A stretch of DNA of 48,285 bases, taken from positions 242,339-290,623 of the forward strand of contig KN834783.1 in the NCBI GenBank assembly GCA_000827265.1, given 5' to 3'. Shown in pieces: positions 12,055 through 23,236 of this stretch (position 1 is its first letter; each line of letters begins with the position of its first letter). Origin of the DNA: Collybiopsis luxurians FD-317 M1. Lineage: Eukaryota > Basidiomycota > Agaricomycetes > Agaricales > Omphalotaceae. Below the pieces are notes generated by a model, which saw nothing but the letters and a program-made list of their open reading frames with translations, was not told the origin of the DNA and did not search any database. The position numbers and the translations under genes were made by a program.

Positions 12055-12375
12055 CCTCAAAGTTTCATTCCGACATTGGACTGGATTTCACTTTCTGTTT
12101 CCCTTATCGTCAATCTATTTGCGACACTTTTTACTGTGGAAGTGATGGTATGCTACTAACCATGTGTTGTGCACTCCATGAATCACTGAATCAGTCATGT
12201 AGGACCTAAGGACTCACTGGCAGCAAATCTTGGTGGACTCTCCTAGATGCGAATCAGTCCACAAGACTCTTCTTCTACTGATAGAACCCAGAGCAATATT
12301 TTGTTCAGCTCAATGTTTGAACATTATCCTTGTCGCACTTGCAATTTACTATGCTCCAGTGACAGGCTATTTACC
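12055..12375 (+). pseudogene. Two-exon relic (TM5-TM6) of the seven-TM family, unit 1
   Basis: Near 12070-12150 a match to the TM5 exon (TLDWISLSVSLIVNLFATLF) runs into a disrupted splice-donor region. The TM6 exon match (KTLLLLIEPRAIFCSAQCLNII) follows at about 12255-12350. Both lie on +, opposite to the intact minus-strand copy of the unit. Homologous relics occur at about 19520-19830 and 26390-26700. Confidence 0.72.
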
Positions 12376-12379
12376 AGTG

Positions 12380-12560
12380 TTGCCGCGGTTCAATCCGTGA
12401 ACCTACTGGACTGGGTTCAAACCTGAACCGAACCTGAGGTTCAGGTCCAGGTTCTGCACTTTCTGTGAACTGAACTTCGAGGTGCAGTTCTAGGTTCAGG
12501 GCTGCAGCGAACCCAGGTTCAAGGTCCAGTGGGGGTCCAAACCTACTGAACCTGTGAACT
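12380..12560. repeat. GAACC/GGTTC-rich direct and inverted repeats
   Basis: Many copies of GAACC, GGTTC and CCAGGTTC in both orientations, with potential to form hairpins. Similar stretches lie near 11520-11620, 19840-20010 and 26700-26890, always just after a TM6-exon relic. Confidence 0.6.
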
Positions 12561-12735
12561 TGCAGCTGCTGAAAAGGTAAGAATATGCCACTTTAACCTA
12601 GCAAAAATTAAAGCAGTGCCATTAAATTTTTCCTCCTAGCAAGTTTGGCCAGAAATCTAAGGATAAGGCCGCCATAAATGATGATAAGATTAATGCTGAC
12701 ATTATGCGCTCAAGGTGCTAATGACCCACACAAAC

Positions 12736-13062
12736 CAAGGATGAGCATTCTGTGGGCTTCAAGTGGGCTCTGGAAGCTAAATACATCTGGAAAAAACCCT
12801 ACAGCCTAGGTACATATGGGTTGTCCTCAGGAAGTTTAAGGCTAGAAGATAGAAAGTTTAACCTTAAGGCTTTTTGTCCCCCCCTTCCTGATATGACTGA
12901 TATATCATATCACCAACGTATATGCCTTGGTGACTTGTATGTACTTGTGAATACCTGTGTACTCATTCACTTGAGTACATATGCCAGTTATCAATTTTGA
13001 CTAGCAAGGACTTGCCTCACAGGTCACGAGTTAACTCGGGTATATACTTGTGCCCATCCCTA
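12736..13062. mobile_element. Possible non-autonomous hAT-like element, unit 1
   Basis: The ends form a 12-bp imperfect inverted repeat: CAAGGATGAGCA at 12736-12747 and TGCCCATCCCTA at 13051-13062. The latter reads TAGGGATGGGCA on the other strand, close to hAT-type termini. There is no transposase and I cannot find a clear 8-bp target duplication. A segment from about 12788 (ATCTGGAAAAAACCC, then GTACATATGGGTTGTCC) resembles the left end of the 904-bp element at 27660. Confidence 0.4.
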
Positions 13063-14126
13063 ATATATTTAAAATGACCATATTCACGGGGTATTAACAG
13101 GGTATAATATTTCAAGGTTAAGGTCATTTTTAACCCCACCCTCTCACCCCCTTGGTGTTAATGGGACTTGAAATTCTACATACCCTTGCTTGTTATGTGA
13201 AGGTGACTATCACAGATCATGCAGTGCAGACATGGAATCCCATAGAAGGTGCTCTAACTGCACAGACACACAAGTCAACTTTGGGTTGAAATTGAGATTT
13301 GTGAACAGGAAAATGGGAGAAGTATATCAAAAGCAAAAAAAACTCCAAAAAATAGAATAAATACATGCAAGTGAGACACCTATAATGAGTGGCTTGCATT
13401 GACAAAATGATGCCAGAAGTTTGGCTGGAAGCAAGGGAGAGGCTAAACCAGCATTAGCCACCTGTGACCTTTCTAATATGGCCAAAACTGTAAGCAATTG
13501 GTAGGCAACAGGATTCCAGTGCCTTGCATAAGGATGATTTCAACACTTTGTTCTGGACTCATAACATATTGAGTGGTAAGCATCAAAAGGGGTGTTGGAA
13601 TAGTCGGAGAAGCGGCACTTGAGGGAGGTCAGAAAGCACGCATAAATTTCCACTTGAAGGCTCATAAGGGGAGCAGGAAAGAAGCGAACAGATGGAGGCT
13701 GAAACTTTAATGTGTACTTATATAGCAAAAACTGTTCAAGAGCGAGCTATATAGCGCGCAATGAGCACTTAGCAATATAAGTCCAACAGGAAAGATAGGA
13801 GAAAAAACCATCATAACCTCCGACTGGCAGACAGTAGATTTTATTTATGCTGCATGAGAAAATTCTAACGAAATATCCAGTAGGTTTTCGACCTTCATGA
13901 CATGCCAACCGACATGACTCCCTGAGGTGAGACCGCTCCGTTTCTGACCGTCAGTGGTGAGACTCGCGCAATGATATTTTCGCAGCTACAATGAGATCAG
14001 CCCAATACCGCAGTAAAATTTGGAATATAAGCAGGCGGGAAGGCAGAAAACATTCAGGAAGCACCAGGTTATGGAACGCCGTGATAGATATATGCCAAGT
14101 TGCCTGATGCTTGTAACATCGAGGTC

Positions 14127-14192
14127 ATTGTCCTCGTCTTCATTGTTCTATCGTCCAACTGACTCCCATTTAATTAAGATTCAGTATTGTCC
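14127..14192 (+). promoter_or_regulatory. ATTGTCC/ATTGTTC cluster upstream of P2
   Basis: ATTGTCC at 14127-14133 and 14186-14192, and ATTGTTC at 14142-14148. The sites survive although the gene below is broken. The TATA-like element nearer the gene reads CATAAAT (14571-14577). Confidence 0.42.
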
Positions 14193-14758
14193 CAACATAT
14201 TTTAAGCCGGATTCTGGAGTGCTGGAGAGCTGTGAAGGGCTGAGTTACTGTATTCAATTTGCCTGCGAAACTTTGGCCTCGGTGATGGCCGGAGAGTCAG
14301 GCCGTTTGGCCCAATCAACTTCATCCATCGTTTCTTTTTCATTCGATGTAGACGCAACCTCCATCATTTCAGGCCAGTATGCTTATATTCTCGAGGGGCA
14401 AACCTAACTCCTATGTTTTTCTTCACACAACAAACGAGTTTCTGGCTTTCATTTTGACTTTCGGTGAGCCGGCCTGATTGCCAAGGCGGTCATCTCGGGC
14501 CGGACTCGTTACGTGGCTTGCTCTTGTCGTCTGTTACCTTCCTGCCTTTATCAGGCCTATCGAGTAGTCTCATAAATCCCCAATACTGGGAGGCGGTTTC
14601 AATTTTCAATGTTATTCGCACTTTCGCCCGCGCACTTTAGCTCACACTCTTATTATAGCGTTTCCTCTGCGACTGCTTTATCCCTCCTCTCTGCGACTGC
14701 GACACCTCTATCACATTCGCGCTACCTTAACCCACTAACACTAGACTCTTTATCTTCT

Positions 14759-14921
14759 ATGGGTGCTTCGAGACATCTGGCTTCTCCGCCGTTCTCACGC
14801 CCGCTCCTGTGCCGACAAAGCTTCACCGTCTACTTCTAAAGTTGACCCTATGGCAATCCCTGTCAACGAGGAGCACGACACCGCATTTAGTACCCTCTTG
14901 GAATTCTGTGTGATTGCTTAA
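14759..14921 (+). pseudogene. Pheromone precursor P2, inactivated by two 1-nt deletions
   Basis: Aligned codon by codon with P1, this 163-nt copy lacks one base near the third codon and one more about 50 nt later, just before the GACAAAGCTTCA stretch. From the start ATG the frame gives an unrelated 26-aa peptide. The 3' half, in the shifted frame, still ends LEFCVIA. A methionine codon at 14850 (MAIPVNEEH) is in frame with this CaaX end, so a 23-residue mini-precursor could in theory be made. P3 has Ile at that position. Probably dead. Confidence 0.8.
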
Positions 14922-15719
14922 CTGCCTATATACCCTCGCTTTGATTCCTGTATGTGACGTTTTCGTCTTCCTGCTCCCAATTCGACTGACAAATCTTTTT
15001 TTCCAGAACGGACTGTTCCATTCCACCACTCGACCACGAGCACTTTGAAAGCTGCTCGTTGTTCACTTGTGGATTATCTTTATACCTTTTTATCACCCTC
15101 TTTCTTCGACCTCGCTCGCTGTACTCCAATCTTTCCCTTCGACCTTCGACCTTCTCGCACGTACATAGCTCGGCTATTTTGGGATCTATCCTTGTACGCT
15201 TCTTGCTTGCTCTCCCTTCTCCGTTCGACTGACTCTCCCCTCCCTTCAGGAATTTGTCTCTCCTTTACGCCAACGCATTATGTAGCTTACCTTGATCCCT
15301 ATATCCTAGCCTCTGTTCCTGTAGCGGAATGTTCTCTTGAGGCTCAAATTCAATCTCTTGTATTGTTAGCAGCTTGAATAATGCTCATATATTTCTTTTC
15401 TATCCACTATACTCGTGATATGACGCTGAGAAAACCTGGCGATAATCCAGTCCAGTTTCGCTGCTAATGCCAGTTGCGCGAAAGATACGAACTCGTCGCT
15501 TCGGGGCCAATGAGAAACAGATTGAAGAAATCGGTGATGCCGCGGAATACTTTCCGCTAAACCGCTCGAGTTCGAAAACTCAGGTGTACACTTGAGACTC
15601 TGTCTCGCTTTCACGGTAACTTCCTCGATACCAGTAGATTGACAAATAAATAGGTATACATGCAGACAATATGACTTAAGATCATCTACAAACACTCGTG
15701 CTCCATTGCGGATGACAAG

Positions 15720-15739
15720 NNNNNNNNNNNNNNNNNNNN
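15720..15739. other. Assembly gap (20 N) with duplicated flanks
   Basis: Twenty Ns. Sequence starting TAAATAGGTATACATGC at 15647 restarts at 15740 and continues into unique sequence. The left copy carries single-base insertions (GACTTAAG, CTACAAAC) not seen in the right copy or in the other units. This looks like overlapping contig ends that were scaffolded instead of merged. Confidence 0.85.
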
Positions 15740-15928
15740 TAAATAGGTATACATGCAGACAATATGCTTAAGATCATCTCAAACACTCGTGCTCCATTGC
15801 GGATGACAAGAAACCGGAGGCGCAGCCTTGAAGTAGTATGTATTACGATCCTCTTCGAATTAGCCGTGACCTTATATCAATAATGGTTAGTCCAATTTCA
15901 CTGCGAACACAAAGCCTTACATTTCCTT

Positions 15929-17189
15929 TCACCCAGTACTGGTTGCAACATTGCTGTTGGCATTGATACTCCCAGGTTGAGTCATCTCTTCAAAATGAAT
16001 TGATTCAACAACAGGGGAGTTATTTGTGTTGACCAAAATAATCACTGCTGCAGGGTACAATGCCTAAATAGGTTAGAATTCATTTTGAAACCAAGAGACA
16101 GAGAAAGTATGTATGCTTACAGGAGCAACTATAGACAAACTAGCGAGAAAGTGATAACCGTATAGCAAGCCATTTGAATCCAAATTACTTGGAGCATAAT
16201 TCAAAATCATGGCAAAGACAATGCTGGAACATTGCGCTGCACAGAATATTGCTCCAGATTCTATCAGTAGAAGAAGAATCTTGTGGACAGAGGTGTTGCC
16301 TCTCCCCGGCGAAACGGCGGCCCAACTCTGCTGATGACCCCTGAATATCCAATCCAGCGAGTCAGCAAATGCAAAACACATTGCTAGCTACATACCGCCA
16401 CTTCCATGCAATAAAAATGGTCACAAATAGATTGATGGTAAAGGAAGCAATAGCTGAAATCCAGTCCAATGGCAGGATAACACCTTGAGAAATATTTAGA
16501 CCTTCAGTAATACTCTCAACTATGTCTGCAATATTCAATCCTGGGAGCACATCAAGTAAGTGAGCCCATGCTTTTGTTTTTGTAGTGTACCTATATTGGC
16601 CATCATGGCAACTGTCAAGATAACTTTCAGATTGCTCCTCTCAGGAAGGAAGACCCAAGCTCTCCAAACCACAATGCTGTCTCCAATAAGGATCTAAAGC
16701 ATTTCTGAGAATGATGAGTGTATGCAACTGATTCCAACTTACAGCCAGTGTCCCAGCTACTTCATTTAGGCAATCCCAGTTTGTTTCCTGTACGATGGCA
16801 GCTTCATCTGTAATCTTTCCAATAACCTTGGAAAGGTCCAGCAAAATGGCTACTGAGAAATAGAGAAATGAGGCTGTTAAGCAAAGCAGCATCATAATGC
16901 AACAAATAATTAAGGCATCTCTAGAGCGTCTCCGTGATTTCTTGCTGGAAATCCAAATAAAAGATGCATCGATCCTGGATCAAGCTCTGGCTTACCTCAG
17001 GATTTGAAGTGCAATGAATGTCATTAAGACTAAAGCCCCTGTAATATTCACATTCAGCAGATGTCCAATGCCTGACAAGAACTGTTGAAGCAACACACCA
17101 AAACCCCATGATATAATTATTAGATTCATGACATCAATAGTCCAATCAACACCAGCATTAAAAAGCTCTTCTTGCAATTCAGTAGTCAT
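15929..17189 (-). CDS. Seven-transmembrane protein of unknown function, copy C
   Basis: Seven exons: 17189-17099, 17038-16996, 16944-16743, 16693-16591, 16540-16396, 16340-16121 and 16063-15929, giving 312 aa, fully open. It is very close to copy B (same 220-nt TM6 exon, same ALYPA in TM7) but has the 60-nt first intron, nine bases longer than in B. The first intron has no stop, so an unspliced message would add 20 residues between TM1 halves. The TM5-exon loop differs (VESITEGLNISQG). It converges on the dead pheromone P2. Function unknown. Confidence 0.86.
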
Positions 17190-17194
17190 TTTTG

Positions 17195-19510
17195 GTTATT
17201 GAAACAACCGCTTCTGAGAGCAATTCTTGGCTTGAGGGAGGGAAGTAGGAAATGCGCTGTATTCTATATGTAGATATCCATACTTATATAAAATAATATG
17301 GAAAGAGAATGAGAAAAATATTGCTCTCGGATCAAGACTATGTGATGAAAAACATTTGGAGCGGAAAATTAATAGTAAGTACATCGAATATTCTGATAGA
17401 AAGCTTTCGTGATATTTTACATTAAGCATAGCTTTCCAGTTTCACTTATAATCAAACATTATTGTTACATTGGCAACTGTAACGGTGTGTCACATATGGC
17501 CATAACACTTGTATAGCTCCGCATACTTACATTCACACCTTCATTCCATCTTCACCTGCATCATTACTTGTAGATCACTTGGCCAGTTACTCAACTTACT
17601 ACATATACCATAATCCACTATATAAGCTAGCATATACATAGAAGTGGGGCAGGATTTTCTTAATTGACACTTTTTCCTTGTCATTTTTGGCCGAATACTC
17701 AGTGAAGACTTTCGACGTCAGCTCACCTTGTTCACCTTGACAGCAACTGCAGTTACCAATGGAAGCAATGTACATTGCCCCATGTTTCTATGATTGGCTG
17801 GGTTAATAATAATTTTAGTCTGAATAGAGCCATCATGGAGCTTGGAAACAGATACATCATGATGAATCCTATCCTCCTAGAAACCTCAGAACCCTGTGCC
17901 CTCTGATGTGCAACGCCTTTGATTCTATCAATCCGGGGACATCTTCGATCTTAACCATTCTATGATGTCCAATAGACCCATCTGCAACTTCAAAAGTTCG
18001 AAGTCAATACTGGGATCAAGATCGGTTCTCGGAAATATATGATTATCTATCCAAATGGTGTGGAGCCCCCAAATTATCCTGACTTGCTTGGAAACTGATG
18101 TATATGAGAGCACTTGTTGATTATCATGTGACGAGGTTGGAATGGAATGAAGTTGCAGTGCACAATGCCACATATTATTACCTTGTGGGTCTATGAATGC
18201 CAGCCGGGTTAATTTTAGTGCAAATAGAGGCGTTACGGTGCATTGAAACAAGGGCATTACGGCGAAACCTCTACACCTCAGAAACCTCAGCTCTCTTGAG
18301 TGCAGTGCCAAGTTGACGAAGTTGGAATGGAATGAGTTGCAGTGCACAATGCCACACATTATTGCCTTGTGGGTCTATGGATGCCAGCCGGGTTAATGTT
18401 AGTGCAAATAGAGGCGTCACGGTGTATTGAAACAGGTGCATTACAGCGAAACCTCTACACCTCAGAAACCCCAGCTCTCTTGAGTGCAGTGCCAAGTTTT
18501 TGATGGATACCTTCAATTTGAATCATTCCACAATCTTCGATACAACCATGGACGTCAGAAGTTAAAAATCAATATTGAGATTGATTATAAAATTATCCAC
18601 CCGGATAGGGTAGAGCCTCCCAAGTAGCCTGACTTGCTTGGAAAATCAATTTCTGATTATCAACAGATGTACATGAGAGCACTTGTTGATCATTGTGCTA
18701 TAAGGCCGGAAGGAAATGAAGGACTTGTCCTTATGTCCAAGTACTTAATAACGTAATGTCTATGTATAGGCAACACATCATCCCCATTAGTGCAGATGCT
18801 TTGAGTCAAAATTGTGCTTGCCCCAAACGTCTTTCCCATTCCTTCCCTAGAGAGCAGTTACACATTAGCGTTGACAGCTCACCTGCATCTCATATTTGTC
18901 TGACACCTCAATTTCCTCAACTACAGCTGAGGGCTTCATGCAGCTTGAAACTGTAAGATCAGCATAGATATATAGATAGGTAGAAATTTTGCGGCAGTGT
19001 CCCACATTTGGAACAGCCAGAAGTACCGAGATGGGAAGAATTTACATGATACATATGGTATATAGAATGTGGACAACTCAATGCCCCCCTCCTACAGCTA
19101 CGGCACTGGCTCATTCACACAAAGGACATCAGCAGCACCACTCACTTGACACCCTGCCATTGGTAGTGGGCCAACACTGCCGCGTGACAGTTACTCGTGC
19201 CCTGCGCGGTGGCGCCGATCAGTATCTGGTGACTGCCGCCACCCCAACTGAGTCTAGACTCGAAATGGTTTGTAATTTATTATCATGATGACTGTAATAC
19301 ATTACTTTGTGTCACTAGTATTACATCATTAATATGAAATTGCCTGTAAAGGATCAGGCATGGAATTCACCACCACAAAAACTCAGCATTTTGTTACATT
19401 CCATGCACCCATAATGGTAAGTTCATTCCAAAGTGATCTAAAGTCAGTGTATAGAGATTCAACAAATATTACAGACTGATTGAGAACCAGACTGCTAACT
19501 CTATTCATCC
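17195..19510. other. Non-coding part of unit 2
   Basis: Repeated, non-coding DNA homologous to 10130-11930 with local rearrangement. The block at about 18660-18990 (GCAACACATCATCCCCATTAG and following) recurs at 25040 and 25640 in unit 3 and, diverged, near 36650. No conserved open frame is seen. Confidence 0.45.
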
Positions 19511-19514
19511 TCAA

Positions 19515-19835
19515 AGTTTCATTCTGACATCGGACTGGATTTCACTTTCTGTTTCCCTTATCATCAATCTATTTGCGACACTTTTTACTGTGGAAGTGAT
19601 GGTATGCTACTAACCATGTGTTGTGCACTCCATGAATCACTGAATCACTAATTTAGGACCTAAGGACTCACTGGCAGCAAATCTTGGTGGACTCTCCTAG
19701 ATGCGAATCAGTCCACAAGACTCTTCTTCTACTGATAGAACCCAGAGCAATATTTTATTCAGCTCAATGTTTGAACATTATCTTTGTTGCACTTGCAATT
19801 TACTATGCTCCAGTGACAGGCTATTTACCAGTGTT
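19515..19835 (+). pseudogene. TM5-TM6 exon relic, unit 2
   Basis: Counterpart of 12055-12375: a TM5-exon fragment (SDWISLSVSLIINLFATLF) and a TM6-exon fragment with KTLLLLIEPRAIFYSAQC, followed by GAACC/GGTTC-rich DNA. Confidence 0.7.
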
Positions 19836-20189
19836 GCCGCGGTTCAATCCGTGAACCTACTGGACTGGGTTCAAACCTGAACCGAACCTGAGGTTCAGGT
19901 CCAGGTTCTACACTTTCTGTGAACTGAACTTCGAGGTGCAGTTCTAGGTTCAGGGCTGCAGCGAACCCAGGTTCAAGGTCCAGTGGGGGTCCGAACCTAC
20001 TGAACCTGTGAACTTGCAGCTGCTGAAAAGGTAAGAATATGCCACTTTAACCTAGCAAAAATTAAAGCAGTGCCATTAAATTTTTCCTCCTAGCAAGTTT
20101 GGCCAGAAATCTAAGTATAAGGCCGCCATAAATAATGATAAAATTAATGCTGACATTATGCGCTCAAGGCGCTAATGACCCACACAAAC

Positions 20190-20516
20190 CAAGGATGAGC
20201 ATTCTGTGGGCTTCAAGTGGGCTCTGGAAGCTAAATACATCTGGAAAAAACCCTACAGCCTAGGTACATATGGGTTGTCCTCAGAAAGTTTAAGGGTAGA
20301 AGATAGAAAGTTTAACCTTAAGGCATTTTGTCCCCCCCTTCCTGATATGACTGATATATCATATCACCAATGTATATGCCTTGGTGACTTGTATGTACGT
20401 GTGAATACCTGTGTACTCTTTCACTTGAGTACATATGCCAGTTATCAATTTTGACTAGCAAGGACTCACCTCACAGGTCACGAGTTAACTCGGGTATATA
20501 CTTGTGCCCATCCCTA
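20190..20516. mobile_element. Possible hAT-like element, unit 2 copy
   Basis: Near-identical to 12736-13062, with ends at 20190-20201 and 20505-20516. It was duplicated together with the unit and did not insert independently. Unit 3 lacks it; homology there stops just before this point, at about 27052. Confidence 0.4.
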
Positions 20517-21521
20517 ATATATTTAAAATGACCATATTCACGGGGTATCAACAGGGTATAATATTTCAAGGTTAAGGTCATTTTTAACCCCGCCCTCTCA
20601 CCCCCTTGGTGTTAATAGCACTTAAAATTCTACATACCCTTGCTTGTTATATGAAGGTGACTATCACAAATCATGCAGTGCAGACATGGAATCCCATGGA
20701 AGGTGCTCTAACTGCACAGACACACAAGTCAACTTTGGGTTGAAATTGAGATTTGTGAACAGGAAAATGGGAGAAGTATATCAAAAGCAAAAAAAAACTC
20801 CAAAAAATAGAATAAGTACATGCAAGTGAGACACCTATAATGAGTGAGAGGCTAAACCAGCATTAGGCACCTGTGACCTTTCTAATATGGCCAAAACTGT
20901 AAGCAATTGGTAGGCAACAGGATTCCAGTGCCTTGCATAAGGATGATTTCTACACTTTGTTCTGGACTCATAACATATTGAGTGGTAAGCATCAAAAGGG
21001 GTGTTGGAATAGTCGGAGAAGCGGCACTTGAGGGAGGTCAGAAAGCACGCATAAATTTCCACTTGAAGGCTCATAAGGGGAGCAGGAAAGAAGCGAACAG
21101 ATGGAGGCTGAAACTTTAATGTGTACTTATATAGCAAAAACTGTTCAAGAGCGAGCTATATGGCGCGCAATGAGCACTTAGCAATATAAGTCCAACAGGA
21201 AAGATAGGAGAAAAGACCATCATAACCTCCGACTGGCAGACAGTGGATTTTATTTATGCTGCATGAGAAAATTCTAACGAAATATCCAGTAGGTTTTCGA
21301 CCTTCATGACATGCCAACCGACATGACTCCCTGAGGTGAGACCATTCCGTTTCTGACCGTCAGTGGTGCGACTCGCGCAATGACAATGAGAGCAGCCCAA
21401 TACTGTAACAAAATTTGGAATATAAGCAGGGGGGAAGGCGGAAAATGTCCAGGAAGCACCAGGTTACAGAACGCTGTGATAGATATATGCCGAGTTGCCG
21501 GATGCTTGTAACGTCGAGGTC

Positions 21522-21587
21522 ATTGTCCTCGCCTTCATTGTTCCATTGTCCAACCGACTCCCATTCAATTAAGATTCAGTATTGTCC
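21522..21587 (+). promoter_or_regulatory. ATTGTCC/ATTGTTC cluster upstream of P3
   Basis: ATTGTCC at 21522-21528, 21545-21551 and 21581-21587, and ATTGTTC at 21537-21543. The TATA-like element reads CATAAAT (21961-21967). Confidence 0.42.
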
Positions 21588-22157
21588 CAACAAATTTTAA
21601 GCCGGATTCTGGAGTGCTGGAGAGCTGTGAAGGGCTGAGTTATTCAATTTGCCTGCGAAACTTTGGCCTCGGTGATGACCGGAGAGTCAGGCCGTTTGGC
21701 CCAATCAACTTCATCTGTCGTTTCCTTTTCATTCACTGTAGACGCAACCTCCAGCATTCCAAGCCAGTATGCTTATATTCTCGAGGGGCAAACCTAACTC
21801 CTATGTTCCTTTTTACACAACAAACGAGTTTCTGGCTTTCATTTTGACTTTCGGTGAGCCGGCCTGATTGCCCAGGCGGTCATCTCGGGCCGGACTCGTT
21901 ACGTGGCTCGCTCCTGTCCTCTTTTACCTTCCTGCCTTTATCAGGCCTATCGAGTAGTCTCATAAATCCCAAACACTGGGAGGCGACTTCAATTTTCAAT
22001 TTTCCTCGCACTTTCGCCCGCGCACTTTAGTGTTTCTGGCTCACACACTTATTATAGCGTTTCCTCTGCGGCTGTTTTATCGCTCCTCTCTGCGACTGCG
22101 ACACCTCTATCACATCTGCGCTACCTTAACCCACAAACGCTAGACTCTTTATCTTCT

Positions 22158-22320
22158 ATGGATGCTTCGAGACATCTGGCTTCTCCACCGTTCTCACGCC
22201 CGCTCCTGTGCCGACAAAGCTCCACCGTCTGCTTCCAAAGTTGACCCTATAGCAATCCCTGTCAACGAGGAGCACGACACCGCATTTAGTACCCTCTTGG
22301 AATTCTGTGTGATTGCTTGA
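22158..22320 (+). pseudogene. Pheromone precursor P3, inactivated by the same two deletions as P2
   Basis: 163 nt with both 1-nt deletions found in P2, so the lesions predate the unit 2/3 duplication. The shifted frame again ends LEFCVIA, but the internal Met of P2 is Ile (ATA) here, so there is no in-frame start for a short form. The 3'-UTR intron (22349-22405) is preserved. Confidence 0.82.
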
Positions 22321-23236
22321 CTGCCTATATACCCTCGCTTTGATTCCTGTATGTGACGTTTTCGTCTTCCTGCTCCCAATTCGACTGACAAATCTTTGTT
22401 TCCAGAACGGACTGTTCCATTTCACCACTCGAACTGGAGCACTTTGACAGCTGCTCGTTGTTCACTTGTGGATTATCTTTATACCTTTTTATCAACCTCT
22501 TTCTTCGACCTCGCTCGCTGTATTCCAATCTTTCCATTCGACCTTCGACCTTCTCGCACGTTCATAGTTCTTCTGTTCTGGGATCTATCCTCGTGCGTTT
22601 TGTAGTTGCTCTCTCCCTTCTCCGTTCGACTGACTCTCCCCTCCCTTTAGGAACTTGTCTCTCTTTTATGCCGACGCATTATGTAGCTTACGTTGTTTCC
22701 TATATCCCAGCCTCTGTTCCTGTAGCGGAATGTTCTCTTGAGGCTCAAATTCAATCTCTTGTATTGTTAGCAGCTTGAATAATGCTCATATATTTCTTTT
22801 CTATCCACTATACTCGTGATATGACGCTGAGAAAACCTGGCGATAATCCAGTCCAGTTTCGCTGCTAATGCCAGTTGCGCGAAAGATACGAACTCGTCGC
22901 TTCGGGGCCAATGAGAAACAGATTGAAGAAATCGGTGATGCCGCGGAATACTTTCCGCTAAACCGCTCGAGTTCGAAAACTCAGGTGTACACTTGAGACT
23001 CTGTCTCGCTTTCACGGTAACTTCCTCGATACCAGTAGATTGACAAATAAATAGGTATACATGCAGACAATATGCTTAAGATCATCTCAAACACTCGTGC
23101 TCCATTGCGGATGACAAGAAACCGGAGGCGCAGCCTTGAAGTAGTATGTATTACGATCCTCTTCGAATTAGCCATGACCTTATATCAATAATGGTTAGTC
23201 CAATTTCACTGCGAACACAAAGCCTTACATTTCCTT

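Larger units (their letters stand above)
6640..13535. repeat. Tandem segmental-duplication unit 1 (P1 + copy B)
   Basis: First of three head-to-tail units, with boundaries judged by eye. Order inside: upstream arm with ATTGTCC sites, pheromone P1 (+), seven-TM copy B (-), a mosaic of seven-TM exon relics, GAACC/GGTTC-rich DNA and a hAT-like element. Matching landmarks lie 6.95-7.45 kb further on, for example gene starts at 10126 and 17189. Unit 1 is the most diverged of the three, so units 2 and 3 probably arose by a later duplication. Confidence 0.8.
13540..20855. repeat. Tandem segmental-duplication unit 2 (dead P2 + copy C)
   Basis: Same order as unit 1: upstream arm, P2 (+), copy C (-), relic exons, hAT-like element. 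It is clearly closer to unit 3 than to unit 1: P2 and P3 carry the same two deletions, and copies C and D share the unshortened first intron. It contains the only assembly gap in the window. Confidence 0.8.

Noticed and set aside
22325..22537. Minus-strand frames opposite the P2/P3/P4 pheromones
   Set aside because: Antisense shadows of the pheromone genes and their UTRs; conservation follows from the sense gene.
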